Assembly: GCF_014191495.1 (NCBI RefSeq)
Contig: NZ_JACHWR010000001.1
Location: 310,001 to 374,000 of the forward strand
DNA: 64,000 bases
Direction of reading: 5' to 3'
Origin: Nocardioides soli
Lineage (GTDB): Bacteria > Actinomycetota > Actinomycetes > Propionibacteriales > Nocardioidaceae
This document shows positions 50,486-64,000 of this stretch, one piece after another. The translations under genes and the position numbers were made by a program. Positions within the stretch are counted from its first letter, which is position 1; the number at the start of each line of letters is the position of its first letter. The notes beneath the pieces are model-generated. The model was not told the DNA's origin, did no database searches, and worked only from the letters and a program-made list of their open reading frames with translations.

Positions 50486-51718
50486 CTACGCGGCGACGAG
50501 CTCGGGCTGCCGGGCGACGTGCAGGGCGGCCTGGAGCCGCCGCTGCGCGGTGAGGACCAGGACGAACGCGACCGCCATCGCAACGACGGTGACCGCGAAG
50601 GCCGCGGTGTGGCCGTGCTGGTCGGCGAGCCGGCCGGCGATGGTGGAGCCGACGGCGTAGCCGAGGCCGGTGGCGCTGGCGAGCACCGTCATCGCGGTGG
50701 CGACGCGGGCGGGCGCGACGACCCGCTCGGCGAGGGTGAACACGCCGATCATGAAGGGCGCGACCGCGCAGCCGAGCACCGCCACGACCGCGATCAGCGC
50801 CGGCAGGCCGTCGACCAGCAGCAGCGGGAACGAGAGCACGAAGAGCGCGCTGACCGCGCCGAGGATCCGCCGCTCCGGGCCGATCCGCTCGGGGATGAAC
50901 GCGGTAGCGATGCCCGCGACGGCGCTGCCGACCCCGAGGGTGGCGTGCACGAGTCCGGCGACACCCGGCTGACCGGCGGCGGTGGCCAGCACCGTCGTGC
51001 CGGTCTGGGTCGCACCGAAGAGGGTGCCGATCAGCAGCTGGGCGCTGACCAGCACCACGAGCACCGGGGTCAGCAGCCGCCCGGTCGGCAGCGCGGCGCC
51101 CGCACCACGATGGGTCCGCGCGGTGCGGTGCAGCGCGAACGCCGTACCGAAGACCGCGAGCATCGCGGCCGCGAGGAGCAGCGCACCACCGGGCGAGATC
51201 ACGACGACCCCGAGGCCCACGAGGGCCGGGCCGATCGCGAACGACGCCTCGTCGGCGGCGCCCTCGTAGGAGAACGCGACATCGACGAGGCGGCGCTGCT
51301 GACCGCCGGTGCGCGCCGTGATCGGCCGCCAGCGCACCCGGGCCAGCGGCCCGACCTGGGGCATCGTGAGCCCGGCGAGGGCGGCGACCGCGACGACGGT
51401 CGCCGGCGCCGCGTCGGCGTGCACCAGGGCGACGAGCAGCGTCAGCGAGGCGGCGCCGGCCAGCGACTGGACGAGCACCACGTGGCGCTGGCCGAGCCGG
51501 TCCGCGAGCGAGCCCGCGATCGGGGCGCCGACGGCGTTCGCGACGGCGAGGGCGCCGGCGGAGAGTCCGCCGAGGCCGTAGCTGCCGGTCGCGCCGGCGA
51601 CCAGGAGCAGGGTGCCCAGCTGACTCATCGCGAGCGGCAGGCGGGCGACGAACGCGACGACGACGTACGTCGGACCCGCGAGCTCGAAGAGCCGCCGGTA
51701 GGAGGCGAGGGGTGACAC
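50486..51718 (-). CDS. Major facilitator superfamily transporter
   Basis: This 410-residue protein has about twelve hydrophobic segments. The loop 2-3 motif appears as GSLADRLGQRHVVL (GxxxDRxGxR), and the second half repeats it as GRLADQHG. It begins SPLASYRRLFELAGPTYVVVAFVARLPLAM, like actinobacterial MFS proteins without known substrate. I chose the GTG at 51718, preceded by GAAAGG; a longer upstream frame is antisense or non-coding. The 3' end runs into the cluster of palindromic repeats. Confidence 0.85.
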   Translation of the reverse strand: MSPLASYRRLFELAGPTYVVVAFVARLPLAMSQLGTLLLVAGATGSYGLGGLSAGALAVANAVGAPIAGSLADRLGQRHVVLVQSLAGAASLTLLVALVHADAAPATVVAVAALAGLTMPQVGPLARVRWRPITARTGGQQRRLVDVAFSYEGAADEASFAIGPALVGLGVVVISPGGALLLAAAMLAVFGTAFALHRTARTHRGAGAALPTGRLLTPVLVVLVSAQLLIGTLFGATQTGTTVLATAAGQPGVAGLVHATLGVGSAVAGIATAFIPERIGPERRILGAVSALFVLSFPLLLVDGLPALIAVVAVLGCAVAPFMIGVFTLAERVVAPARVATAMTVLASATGLGYAVGSTIAGRLADQHGHTAAFAVTVVAMAVAFVLVLTAQRRLQAALHVARQPELVAA

Positions 51719-51834
51719 GGGAGGGGCCTTTCGGGTCGCGTCGAACGACGCGCCGAACCCACCTCCAAGACGCGTGAAACCCTGAACTGGCTCCAGTCTA
51801 GGGCTCCGACCGGCCGAAGGCCGATTCCGGGCCG

Positions 51835-52203
51835 CTACAACTGGTCGAGCAGCCAGGACGGACTGAGCGCCTGCGCGCCCACGCCTCCGACCCGGGACTG
51901 CAGGAAGCGGTCCGCGGTCACGACCACCACCCGGTCGCCCCGCTCCGCGGCGCGCTGCGCCTCGGCGACGATCGTGTCGTCGCCGACGCCCTTCGCATGG
52001 ACGGTGCGCACGTGTCCGTCGCGCCCGGCGCGCACCCCACCCTTGGCCTGGCCCTCGAGGACGAGCACGATCTCGTCGTACGCCGTGTCGGCCACGAGCA
52101 GCGACTCGTGCAGCCGGCGGGCCGCGCCGGCGCGGTCCTTCCACCAGCCGTCCGGCCGGCTGCCGACGACGTTGGCGGCGTCGACGATGAGGACCTGGGT
52201 CAC
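51835..52203 (-). CDS. NYN/PIN-like domain protein (putative ribonuclease)
   Basis: The 122-residue protein opens QVLIVDAANVVGSRPDGWWKD with a catalytic-type Asp, carries GDDTIVAEAQRAAERGD and VVVVTADRFLQSRV, the acidic positions of the NYN/PIN nuclease fold. Family members are small RNA-cleaving enzymes such as YacP/Rae1; the target is unknown. Its GTG overlaps the ffh stop codon as GTGA, so it is translationally coupled to ffh, which suggests a link to translation or mRNA quality control. Confidence 0.78.
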   Translation of the reverse strand: MTQVLIVDAANVVGSRPDGWWKDRAGAARRLHESLLVADTAYDEIVLVLEGQAKGGVRAGRDGHVRTVHAKGVGDDTIVAEAQRAAERGDRVVVVTADRFLQSRVGGVGAQALSPSWLLDQL

Positions 52204-53759
52204 TTGAGGTACTTGGAGAAGTCCTTGGGCAGGTTGAGCGCCGCGGCGGCCTTCTCGTAGTCGACCGGCTCGTCGCCGCCGGCGGGCGTGCCGAACGGGT
52301 TGCCGCCGCTGGCGGCCTTCTCCTTCTCCGCGGCGGCCTGCTGGGCGGCCTTGGCCGGGTTGCCGGAGACCCGCTTGCCCTTGCCCTTCTTGGCCTGCTG
52401 CTTGGCCTTCGAGCGCTTGCCGCCCATGCCGGGCATGCCCGGCATCCCGGGCATGCCGCCGCCCTTGGCCAGCGACTGCATCATCTTGCGCGCCTCGAAG
52501 AAGCGGTCGACGAGCTGGTTGACGTCGGAGACCTGCCGGCCCGAGCCACGTGCGATGCGCGCCCGGCGGGAGCCGTCGATGAGCTTGGGGTTGGCCCGCT
52601 CGGCCGGCGTCATCGACTGGATGATCGCCTGGATGCGGTCGATCTCGCGCTCGTCGAAGTTCTCGAGCTGGTCACGGAACTGCCCCATCCCGGGCAGCAT
52701 CCCCATGATCTTCGACATCGAGCCGAGCTTGCGGACCTGCTGCATCTGCTCGAGGAAGTCGTCGAGGGTGAAGTCGCCGGTCTGCAGCTTGCCGGCGGCC
52801 TTCGCGGCCTGCTCGGCGTCGAAGGTCTTCTCGGCCTGCTCGATGAGCGTCATGACGTCGCCCATGTCGAGGATGCGCGAGGCCATCCGGTCGGGGTGGA
52901 AGAGGTCGAAGTCGGTCATCTTCTCGCCGTTGGAGGCGAACATGACCGGCTTGCCGGTGATCGACGCGATCGACAGCGCGGCACCACCGCGGGCGTCGCC
53001 GTCGAGCTTGGTGAGCACGACGCCGTCGTACCCGACGCCGTCGAGGAACGCCTGGGCCGTGCTGACGGCGTCCTGACCGATCATCGCGTCGACGACGAAG
53101 AGCACCTCGTCGGGCTGGACGACATCGCGGATGTCGGCGGCCTGCTTCATCATCTCGGCGTCGACGCCGAGGCGGCCGGCGGTGTCGACGATGACGACGT
53201 CGTGCAGGGTGCGCTTGGCCTCCTCGACCGCGTCGCGGGCGACCCGCACCGGGTCCCCGACGCCATTCCCGGGCTCGGGGGCGAAGACCTTGACGCCGAC
53301 CCGCTCGCCGTTGACCTGGAGCTGGTTGACGGCGTTCGGCCGCTGGAGGTCGGCGGCGACCAGCAGCGGGCTCTTGCCCTGCTCCTTGAGCCAGAGCGCG
53401 AGCTTCGCGGCCAGCGTCGTCTTGCCGGCACCCTGGAGGCCCGCGAGCATGATCACGGTCGGGCCGGACTTGGCGTAGCGCAGCCGGCGGGTCTCGCCGC
53501 CGAGGATCGCGACGAGCTCCTCGTTGACGATCTTGACGATCTGCTGGGCGGGGTTCAGCGCCTGGCTGACCTCCTCGCCGCGAGCCCGCTCCTTGACCGC
53601 GCCGACGAACTCCTTGACCACCGGAAGGGCGACGTCGGCCTCGAGCAGCGCGATCCGGATCTCGCGGGCGGTGGCGTCGATGTCGGCCTCGGAGAGCCGA
53701 CCCTTCCCGCGGAGGTTCTTGAAGGTGTCGGCGAGCCGGTCGGAGAGTGTCGCGAACAA
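52200..53759 (-). CDS. ffh: Signal recognition particle protein Ffh
   Basis: This 519-residue SRP GTPase has the N-domain (FATLSDRLADTFKNLRGKGRL), the G-domain with GLQGAGKTTLAAKLA, VIVDTAGRLGVD and LTKLDGDARGGAAL, and a Met-rich M-domain (MMQSLAKGGGMPGMPGMPGM) with the RNA-binding SRRARIARGSG. It binds 4.5S RNA and signal sequences and docks on FtsY, encoded at 59.3-60.5 kb. No SRP RNA gene is seen in the window. Confidence 0.96.
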   Translation of the reverse strand: MFATLSDRLADTFKNLRGKGRLSEADIDATAREIRIALLEADVALPVVKEFVGAVKERARGEEVSQALNPAQQIVKIVNEELVAILGGETRRLRYAKSGPTVIMLAGLQGAGKTTLAAKLALWLKEQGKSPLLVAADLQRPNAVNQLQVNGERVGVKVFAPEPGNGVGDPVRVARDAVEEAKRTLHDVVIVDTAGRLGVDAEMMKQAADIRDVVQPDEVLFVVDAMIGQDAVSTAQAFLDGVGYDGVVLTKLDGDARGGAALSIASITGKPVMFASNGEKMTDFDLFHPDRMASRILDMGDVMTLIEQAEKTFDAEQAAKAAGKLQTGDFTLDDFLEQMQQVRKLGSMSKIMGMLPGMGQFRDQLENFDEREIDRIQAIIQSMTPAERANPKLIDGSRRARIARGSGRQVSDVNQLVDRFFEARKMMQSLAKGGGMPGMPGMPGMGGKRSKAKQQAKKGKGKRVSGNPAKAAQQAAAEKEKAASGGNPFGTPAGGDEPVDYEKAAAALNLPKDFSKYLK

Positions 53760-53839
53760 GTGCTGTCCTGAGGTGCTGGAGGGGTGCCTGGACGGTCGGA
53801 TGCAGAGGCCAAGCCTAACCGGGCGGCCCTCGCGGGCCG

Positions 53840-53845
53840 TACGCT
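53840..53845 (+). promoter_or_regulatory. -10 box of a probable leaderless promoter
   Basis: TACGCT ends 6 nt before the ATG at 53852. Confidence 0.45.
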
Positions 53846-53851
53846 GGCGGC

Positions 53852-54110
53852 ATGGTGCTCGTGCTGGTGGCCGTCGCGGTGCTGCTGGCGGGCGGCGCCC
53901 TCGTCGTGTGGGCCGGTACTCGCATGATCAACACCGCTGCCGACAGCGGGGCCGGTGCGGGAGTCGCGTTCGGCGCCGCCTTCGAGGCGTTCGACCCGGC
54001 CCGGGCGCGCGCCGACGAGGACCTCGAGAGCCGCAGGCAGATGGGCGAGGTGCTGCCCACGCCCGACCCGGAGCACCCGGTCTGGAACGTGGACCTCCAG
54101 CGCAACCAGG

Positions 54111-54133
<23 letters not shown>
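53852..54133 (+). CDS. Small single-pass membrane protein, unknown
   Basis: The 93-residue protein has an N-terminal membrane segment (VLVLVAVAVLLAGGALVVWAG) and a hydrophilic C-tail of about 65 residues with LESRRQMGEVLPTPDPEHPV. No family is recognised. It lies between ffh and glnD, overlapping the end of the convergent glnD by 23 nt. A leaderless-type -10 box precedes it. Confidence 0.65.
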
Positions 54134-59322
<5,189 letters not shown>

Positions 59323-60495
59323 CTAGCCCAACAGCGCGTCGACGAACGCCCCGGGGTCGAAGGGGGCCAGGTCGTCGGCCCCCTCGCCGAGCCCGACCAG
59401 CTTGACCGGGACGCCCAGCTCGCGCTGCACCTGGACGACGATGCCGCCCTTGGCGGAGCCGTCGAGCTTCGTGAGCACGATGCCGGTGACGTCGACGACC
59501 TCGCTGAAGACGCGGGCCTGGATCAGGCCGTTCTGACCGGTGGTGGCGTCGAGGACCAGCAGCACCTCGGTGACCGGCGCCTGCTTCTCGATCACCCGCT
59601 TGACCTTGCCGAGCTCGTCCATCAGGCCGGCCTTGTTCTGCAGCCGGCCGGCGGTGTCGACGATCACGGTGTCCGCGCCGGTGTCGAGGCCCTCCTTGAC
59701 CGCCTCGAACGCGACGCTCGCCGGGTCGGTGCCCTCGGCTCCGCGGACCACGTCGACGCCGACGCGCTCGCCCCAGGTGGCCAGCTGCTCCACGGCGGCG
59801 GCGCGGAAGGTGTCGGCGGCGCCGAGCACCACGGTGCGGTCCTCGGCGACCAGGATCCGGGAGACCTTGCCGACCGTGGTGGTCTTGCCCGAGCCGTTGA
59901 CGCCGACCACGAGCACCACCCCGGGCCTGCCCTCGGCGCCGCTCACCTGGAGGCGGCGGTCCATGCCGGCGTCGACCAGGGTCAGCAGCTCCTCGCGGAG
60001 CACCGCACGCGCGTCCTCGCCGCCCTCCACCCGCAGGCGGGTGCGCAGCTTCTCGACCAGCTCCTGGGTGGGCGCGACGCCCACGTCGGCGGTGAGCAGG
60101 GTGTCCTCGATCGACTCCCAGGTGTCCTCGTCGAGGCGGTCCCGGGAGAGCAGGGCGAGCAGGCCGCGGCCGAGCCCGCTCTGCGAGCCGGCCAGACGCT
60201 GGCGCAGCCGGACCAGCCGGGACGCCGTGCCGTCGGGTCGCTCCAGCGCAGGCGCGGGCGGCTCGGCGGGAGCGGCCGGGGCCTCTGCCTCGACCGGGAT
60301 CTCGGCCGGCGCCTCCGTAGTCGGTGCCGCAGTCGGTGCCGCAGTCGGCGCGGGGGGCGGGGGCGGGGTGCGCAGGCCCGGGGCCGGCGCCGGCGGCGCC
60401 GACGGCGTACGCCGGGCCCGGCCGACGACGAGTCCGACGACGAGCGCGACCGCCAGGACGGCGATCGCGATGACGAGATAGAGCCAGTCACCCAT
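59323..60495 (-). CDS. ftsY: Signal recognition particle receptor FtsY
   Basis: The 390-residue SRP receptor has an N-terminal membrane anchor (LYLVIAIAVLAVALVVGLVVG) and a Pro/Ala-rich acidic linker with PTAAPTAAPTTEAPAE. The NG domain shows GVNGSGKTTTVGK, VIVDTAGRLQNKAG and VLTKLDGSAKGGI. It receives ribosome-nascent-chain complexes from Ffh. An N-terminal membrane segment is usual in actinobacterial FtsY. Confidence 0.95.
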   Translation of the reverse strand: MGDWLYLVIAIAVLAVALVVGLVVGRARRTPSAPPAPAPGLRTPPPPPAPTAAPTAAPTTEAPAEIPVEAEAPAAPAEPPAPALERPDGTASRLVRLRQRLAGSQSGLGRGLLALLSRDRLDEDTWESIEDTLLTADVGVAPTQELVEKLRTRLRVEGGEDARAVLREELLTLVDAGMDRRLQVSGAEGRPGVVLVVGVNGSGKTTTVGKVSRILVAEDRTVVLGAADTFRAAAVEQLATWGERVGVDVVRGAEGTDPASVAFEAVKEGLDTGADTVIVDTAGRLQNKAGLMDELGKVKRVIEKQAPVTEVLLVLDATTGQNGLIQARVFSEVVDVTGIVLTKLDGSAKGGIVVQVQRELGVPVKLVGLGEGADDLAPFDPGAFVDALLG

Positions 60496-60530
60496 GGGCT
60501 CAATCCAACCAGAGCAGGTGGCGCGGTCCG

Positions 60531-60755
60531 TCAGTGGCGCTGCTCGGCGTCTCCGTGCTCACGAGGCGGGTCGAGGGCGAAGACCTTCTCGTCCTCCTCT
60601 GCGAGGACGGGCGCGGCGTCGACGGCCCGGGCCATCGCGTCGCCGAGCCAGGGCGCCGCCGGCATCTGCTCGCCGCGGTGGGGGTAGGCGACGTACGCCG
60701 CCACCAGTCCGGCCACCAGCAGGATCAGGACCATCACCACGACGACAGTGAGCAC
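60531..60755 (-). CDS. Small membrane-anchored protein, unknown
   Basis: This 74-residue protein has one N-terminal membrane segment (LTVVVVMVLILLVAGLVAAYV) and an acidic tail (APVLAEEDEKVFALDPPRE). The GTG at 60755 is chosen because GGGAGG lies 5-6 nt upstream. It sits between the thioesterase gene and ftsY on the same strand and may be cotranscribed. No family is recognised. Confidence 0.6.
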   Translation of the reverse strand: MLTVVVVMVLILLVAGLVAAYVAYPHRGEQMPAAPWLGDAMARAVDAAPVLAEEDEKVFALDPPREHGDAEQRH

Positions 60756-60833
60756 ACGCACCTCCCGAGTCAGACGAACGCCCACGGCGTACCCGCGGCA
60801 CCACCGTGCCACACGACGGGCGGCCCTCCGCAA

Positions 60834-61283
60834 TCAGACGCGCAGCAGTCGCTCGACTGCGGCGCGGATCACGTCGGGCATCGGCGTGGCGGGGCGGGCC
60901 GGGTCGGTGTTGTCGACGTAGACGTGCACGAAACGCCCCTCGGCCGCGGCCGCGGCCCCCTCGCGCACGGGGTCACCCTGGAAGAGCCCGATCCGGTAGA
61001 CGACGCTCGATCGGCCCACCTTGTCGACGACCAGTCCGGTCTCGATCGGCGCCGGGAAGCCGAGCTCGCGGAAGTAGCGGCAGCCGGTCTCGGCCACGAC
61101 GCCGACCTGGGGAAGCGCCCGGATGTCGGTGCCGGTCGCCTCGTAGAGGTAGGCGTTGACCGCCGTGTCGAACAGCTCGTAGTAGGTCGCGTTGTTGAGG
61201 TGCCCGTAGGCGTCGTCGTCGCGCCACCGGGTCGTGACGGTCCGCCACGCCACGTAGTCGGACCGGGTGGGACGGTCGCTCAC
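60834..61283 (-). CDS. Hotdog-fold acyl-CoA thioesterase
   Basis: The 149-residue protein belongs to the 4-hydroxybenzoyl-CoA thioesterase/FcbC-YbgC group: RWRDDDAYGHLNNATYYELFDTAVNAYLY carries the catalytic-type Asp and His-Leu-Asn motif, and TGLVVDKVGRSSVVYRI is the following strand. It would hydrolyse an acyl-CoA thioester; the substrate is unknown. The GTG overlaps the smc stop codon as GTGA, so it is translationally coupled to a chromosome-organising gene, an odd partnership that may be only positional. Confidence 0.82.
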   Translation of the reverse strand: MSDRPTRSDYVAWRTVTTRWRDDDAYGHLNNATYYELFDTAVNAYLYEATGTDIRALPQVGVVAETGCRYFRELGFPAPIETGLVVDKVGRSSVVYRIGLFQGDPVREGAAAAAEGRFVHVYVDNTDPARPATPMPDVIRAAVERLLRV

Positions 61284-64000
61284 GCGCTCTCCGCCTCGCG
61301 AAGCCGCTGGCTGATCACCGCCGAGACGCCGTCGCCGCGCATGGTCACGCCGTAGAGGGCGTCGCCGACCTCCATGGTGCGCTTCTGGTGGGTGATGACC
61401 AGGAGCTGGGAGTTCTCGCGCAGCTCCTCGTAGATCTCCAGCAGGCGACCGAGGTTGGTGTCGTCGAGGGCGGCCTCGACCTCGTCGAGGATGTAGAACG
61501 GCGACGGCCGGGCCTTGAAGAGCGCGACCAGGAACGCGACCGCCACCAGCGAGCGCTCGCCGCCGGAGAGCAGCGAGAGCCGCTTGACCTTCTTGCCCGG
61601 CGGACGGGCCTCGACCTCGACCCCGGTGGCGAGCATGTCGCCGGGGTCGGTCAGCACCAGGCGGCCCTCGCCGCCCGGGAAGAGCCGCGCGAAGGTCGCG
61701 TCGAAGGCCCTGCTCACGTCGGCGTACGCCTCGGTGAAGACCTGCTCGACGCGCTCGTCGACCTCGCGGACGATGTCGAGCAGGTCCTTGCGGGTCTTCT
61801 TCAGGTCCTCGAGCTGCTCGGAGAGGAACTGGTGGCGCTCCTCCATCGCCGAGAACTCCTCCAGCGCCAGCGGGTTGACCCGGCCGAGCTCGCGCAGCGC
61901 GCGCTCGGCGGTGCGCAGCCGCTTCTGCTGCTCCTCGCGGACATACGGGTACGTGGCGGGCTGGCCGCCGTCGGCGAGGTCCAGCGTCTCGGCGTCGGCC
62001 TCGGGCCCGTCGGTCGCGGCCGCGTCCGGGGAGCTCGTCGCGGCGGGGTCGAACAGCCGCGGGACGGGCACGTCGGGGCCGTACTCGGCGATCAGCGCGT
62101 CGGCGTCGATGCCGAGCTCCTCGATCGCCTTCTCCTCGAGCTGCTCGATGCGCATCCGCCGCTGGGTGCGGGCGACCTCGTCGCGGTGGACGGAGCTGAC
62201 CAGCTCGTCGTGCTCCTTGCCGAGGTCGCGGAGCTGGGTCCGGACGTCCCGGAGGTCCTGCTCGCGGCCGCTGCGGGACTGCTCGACGGCGGCCCGGGCC
62301 TCGGCGGCGCGCCGGATCGAGATCTCCAGCCGGGCCAGCACGTAACCCACCGCGACGCCGACCGCCTCGGCGGCCCGGCCCTCGCGGATCAGCCGCTCGC
62401 GACGTTCGGCCGCCTGGGCCCGGGCCGCGCGCTCCTTCTCGGCCGCCCGCAGCAGCGCGTCGGCGCGGCCGTGCAGCGCGCGGGCCCGCTCCTCCGAGGT
62501 GCGCAGCGCCAGCCGGGCGTCCATCTCGCCCTGGCGGGCGCCGCGGGCGGCCTCGACGAGCTGCTCGCGGGCGGTGGTGTCGGGCTCCTCCTCGGGCGCC
62601 TCCTCCGCGGACGCGAGGCGCTGCTCGAGATCGGCGAGGCCGGACACGGCCTGCACCCGGGCCTCCTCGGCCTTCGCGATCGCCTGGGCCAGCCGCTCGG
62701 CCTCGCCGCGGGCGGCACGGGCCTGCGAGCCGAACTGGCCGAGTTCCTCGGCGACGGCGGCCAGCGTGGCGTCGGACTCGTGGAGCTTCGCGAGCGCGAC
62801 GTCGACCCGCTTGTGCGCCTCGAGCCGCTCGCTCTCCAGCCGCGACATCTCGAAGCCGAGGCGCTCGGAGGAGGCGATCGTCTCGGCGAGCTGCTGCGCG
62901 GCCTCGTCGACGGCGGCCTGGACCTCGATCAGGCTGGGCTGGCTGCCGGAGCCGCCGGCCGCGAAGTGGGTGCCGATCAGGTCGCCCTCGCGGGTCACGG
63001 CGGTGACGTCGGGCAGGGCGGCCACGAGCGAGCGGGCCGCCGCCAGGTCGTCGACGACCGCGACCCTGAGCAGCAGCCGGGTGAGCGCGGGGCGGACCTC
63101 GCCGGGGCACTCGACGACGTCGACGGCGTACTCGGCGCCCGGCGGCAGCGCGGGCCAGTCGCGCGGCTGGTCGGGCGCGCCGCCGAGCAGCATCCCGGCC
63201 CGGCCGAGGTCGGCGCCCTTGAGGTGCTCGATGGCGCGTACGGCGGCGCCGGCGTCGGCCACGGCCACCGCGTCGGCCGCGGAGCCGAGCGCCTGGGCGA
63301 CGGCGGTCTCGAAGCCCACCCGCACGCTGAGCAGCGCGGCGACCGAGCCGAGCAGTCCCGAGACCTCGTCGCTGGCCGCGAGCAGCGCACCCGCGCCGTC
63401 CTTGCGGTTGAGGCCGAGCTCGAGCGCGTCCTTGCGGGCGGCGAGCGCGGAGCGGTCGCGGTCGGCCTGGAGCGCCTCGTCACGCGCCTTGGCGAGCCGC
63501 TCCTCGACGTCGTCGAGGCCGGCCGAGGCCGCCTCGTGCTCGGCGTCGAGACCCTCCTCGCCGGCGTCGAGGCCGGCGACCTTGGTCTCGAGCGCGGTGA
63601 AGTCGCGCTGGGCCCGCTCGGCCCGGGCCACGGCCTCCTCGCGGGCCAGGCTCAGCCGGCCGACCTCCTCGTCGGCGGCGGCCGCCCGCTGGCGCAGCGC
63701 GTTGACCTGACCGTTGAGCCGGGCCAGGCCCTCGCGGCGGTCGGCGGCGGCCCGCTGCAGCGCGGCGATCTTGCGGTCCTCCTCGGCGGCGGCGTCCTCG
63801 GCGCCCCGGCGAGCGGTCACGGCCTCCTCGAGCGCGACCCGGTGGGCGTCCACCTCGGCGGCGATCCGCTCCTCATGCTCGCGCACCTGCGCCGCCTCGG
63901 CCTCGAGCTGGTCGGGGTCGCGGCCCGAACGCGCCTCTTCCACGTCGCGGGTGCCCGCGGCGTTGCGCACGCGCTCGGCCGCCAGCGACTGGGTGCCGCG
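61280..64000 (-). CDS. smc: Chromosome segregation protein SMC, C-terminal 906 residues
   Basis: The visible part starts inside the first coiled coil (RGTQSLAAERVRNAAG), goes through the hinge (LLGSVAALLSVRVGFETAVAQ to GMLLGG), the second coil, and ends with the C-terminal ATPase half: signature LSGGERSLVAVAFL and Walker B FYILDEVEAALDDTN. The N-terminal Walker A half lies beyond the right edge. SMC with ScpA and ScpB compacts and aligns sister chromosomes. A poorly conserved insert rich in Asp/Ala (ATSSPDAAATDGPEADAETL) lies before the C-terminal head. Confidence 0.95.
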   Translation of the reverse strand, partial: RGTQSLAAERVRNAAGTRDVEEARSGRDPDQLEAEAAQVREHEERIAAEVDAHRVALEEAVTARRGAEDAAAEEDRKIAALQRAAADRREGLARLNGQVNALRQRAAAADEEVGRLSLAREEAVARAERAQRDFTALETKVAGLDAGEEGLDAEHEAASAGLDDVEERLAKARDEALQADRDRSALAARKDALELGLNRKDGAGALLAASDEVSGLLGSVAALLSVRVGFETAVAQALGSAADAVAVADAGAAVRAIEHLKGADLGRAGMLLGGAPDQPRDWPALPPGAEYAVDVVECPGEVRPALTRLLLRVAVVDDLAAARSLVAALPDVTAVTREGDLIGTHFAAGGSGSQPSLIEVQAAVDEAAQQLAETIASSERLGFEMSRLESERLEAHKRVDVALAKLHESDATLAAVAEELGQFGSQARAARGEAERLAQAIAKAEEARVQAVSGLADLEQRLASAEEAPEEEPDTTAREQLVEAARGARQGEMDARLALRTSEERARALHGRADALLRAAEKERAARAQAAERRERLIREGRAAEAVGVAVGYVLARLEISIRRAAEARAAVEQSRSGREQDLRDVRTQLRDLGKEHDELVSSVHRDEVARTQRRMRIEQLEEKAIEELGIDADALIAEYGPDVPVPRLFDPAATSSPDAAATDGPEADAETLDLADGGQPATYPYVREEQQKRLRTAERALRELGRVNPLALEEFSAMEERHQFLSEQLEDLKKTRKDLLDIVREVDERVEQVFTEAYADVSRAFDATFARLFPGGEGRLVLTDPGDMLATGVEVEARPPGKKVKRLSLLSGGERSLVAVAFLVALFKARPSPFYILDEVEAALDDTNLGRLLEIYEELRENSQLLVITHQKRTMEVGDALYGVTMRGDGVSAVISQRLREAESA

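Overview
The window is GC-rich DNA from an actinobacterium, most probably a Nocardioidaceae relative (Nocardioides-like). This rests on the very high GC content, the GTG starts and GTGA/ATGA gene overlaps, start codons placed 6-7 nt behind a TAnnnT box (leaderless transcripts), the actinobacterial order of housekeeping genes, and typical actinobacterial families (Rip1, DUF2469, DUF222-HNH, long C-terminal tails on S2 and S16). The genus is inference.

Read right to left on the minus strand, the backbone is: smc (cut by the right edge), a hotdog thioesterase, ftsY, the nitrogen block amtB-glnB-glnD, ffh and an NYN ribonuclease, then rpsP-khpA-rimM-trmD-rplS, two tandem signal peptidase genes, rnhB, DUF2469, yraN-comM-dprA-xerC, rpsB-tsf, pyrH-frr-cdsA and rlmN, and finally dxr-rip1-ispG at the left edge (ispG cut). 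This is one long translation, secretion, envelope and isoprenoid neighbourhood.

The backbone is interrupted between rlmN and dxr by about 25 kb (2.69-27.99 kb). That block is dominated by a polyamine/GABA catabolic island: gabT, a saccharopine-dehydrogenase-like gene, gamma-aminobutyraldehyde dehydrogenase, a YtcJ-type amidohydrolase, an agmatinase with an internal deletion, a putrescine-type aminotransferase, the potDABC spermidine/putrescine importer, an Lrp/AsnC regulator and a DAO-family FAD oxidoreductase. The pathway implied is uptake of polyamines, oxidation or transamination of putrescine to 4-aminobutyraldehyde, oxidation to GABA, and transamination to succinate semialdehyde. The same block holds a 1173-residue fused ABC exporter, an AbiEi/DUF559-like gene bracketed by small repeats, a secreted M1 peptidase, a RIO-type kinase, a LOG-family protein and a Tat-exported metallophosphoesterase.

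A second insertion (45.86-51.72 kb), between rpsP and ffh, carries a membrane protein, an orphan response regulator, an amidohydrolase, a DUF222-HNH nuclease under an apparent LexA/SOS box, a cluster of dispersed palindromic repeats and an MFS transporter. A small insert at 34.2-35.5 kb holds an M23 peptidase translationally coupled to a VapBC-type toxin-antitoxin pair.

Non-coding structure is rich: two families of dispersed imperfect palindromes (one copy lies inside a coding gene, two copies form the 5' leader immediately before start codons), a strong hairpin terminator between tsf and pyrH, structured leaders before rpsB and rplS, and a candidate shared operator in the polyamine island. 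I saw no tRNA or rRNA gene, no CRISPR array, no insertion sequence and no replication origin.
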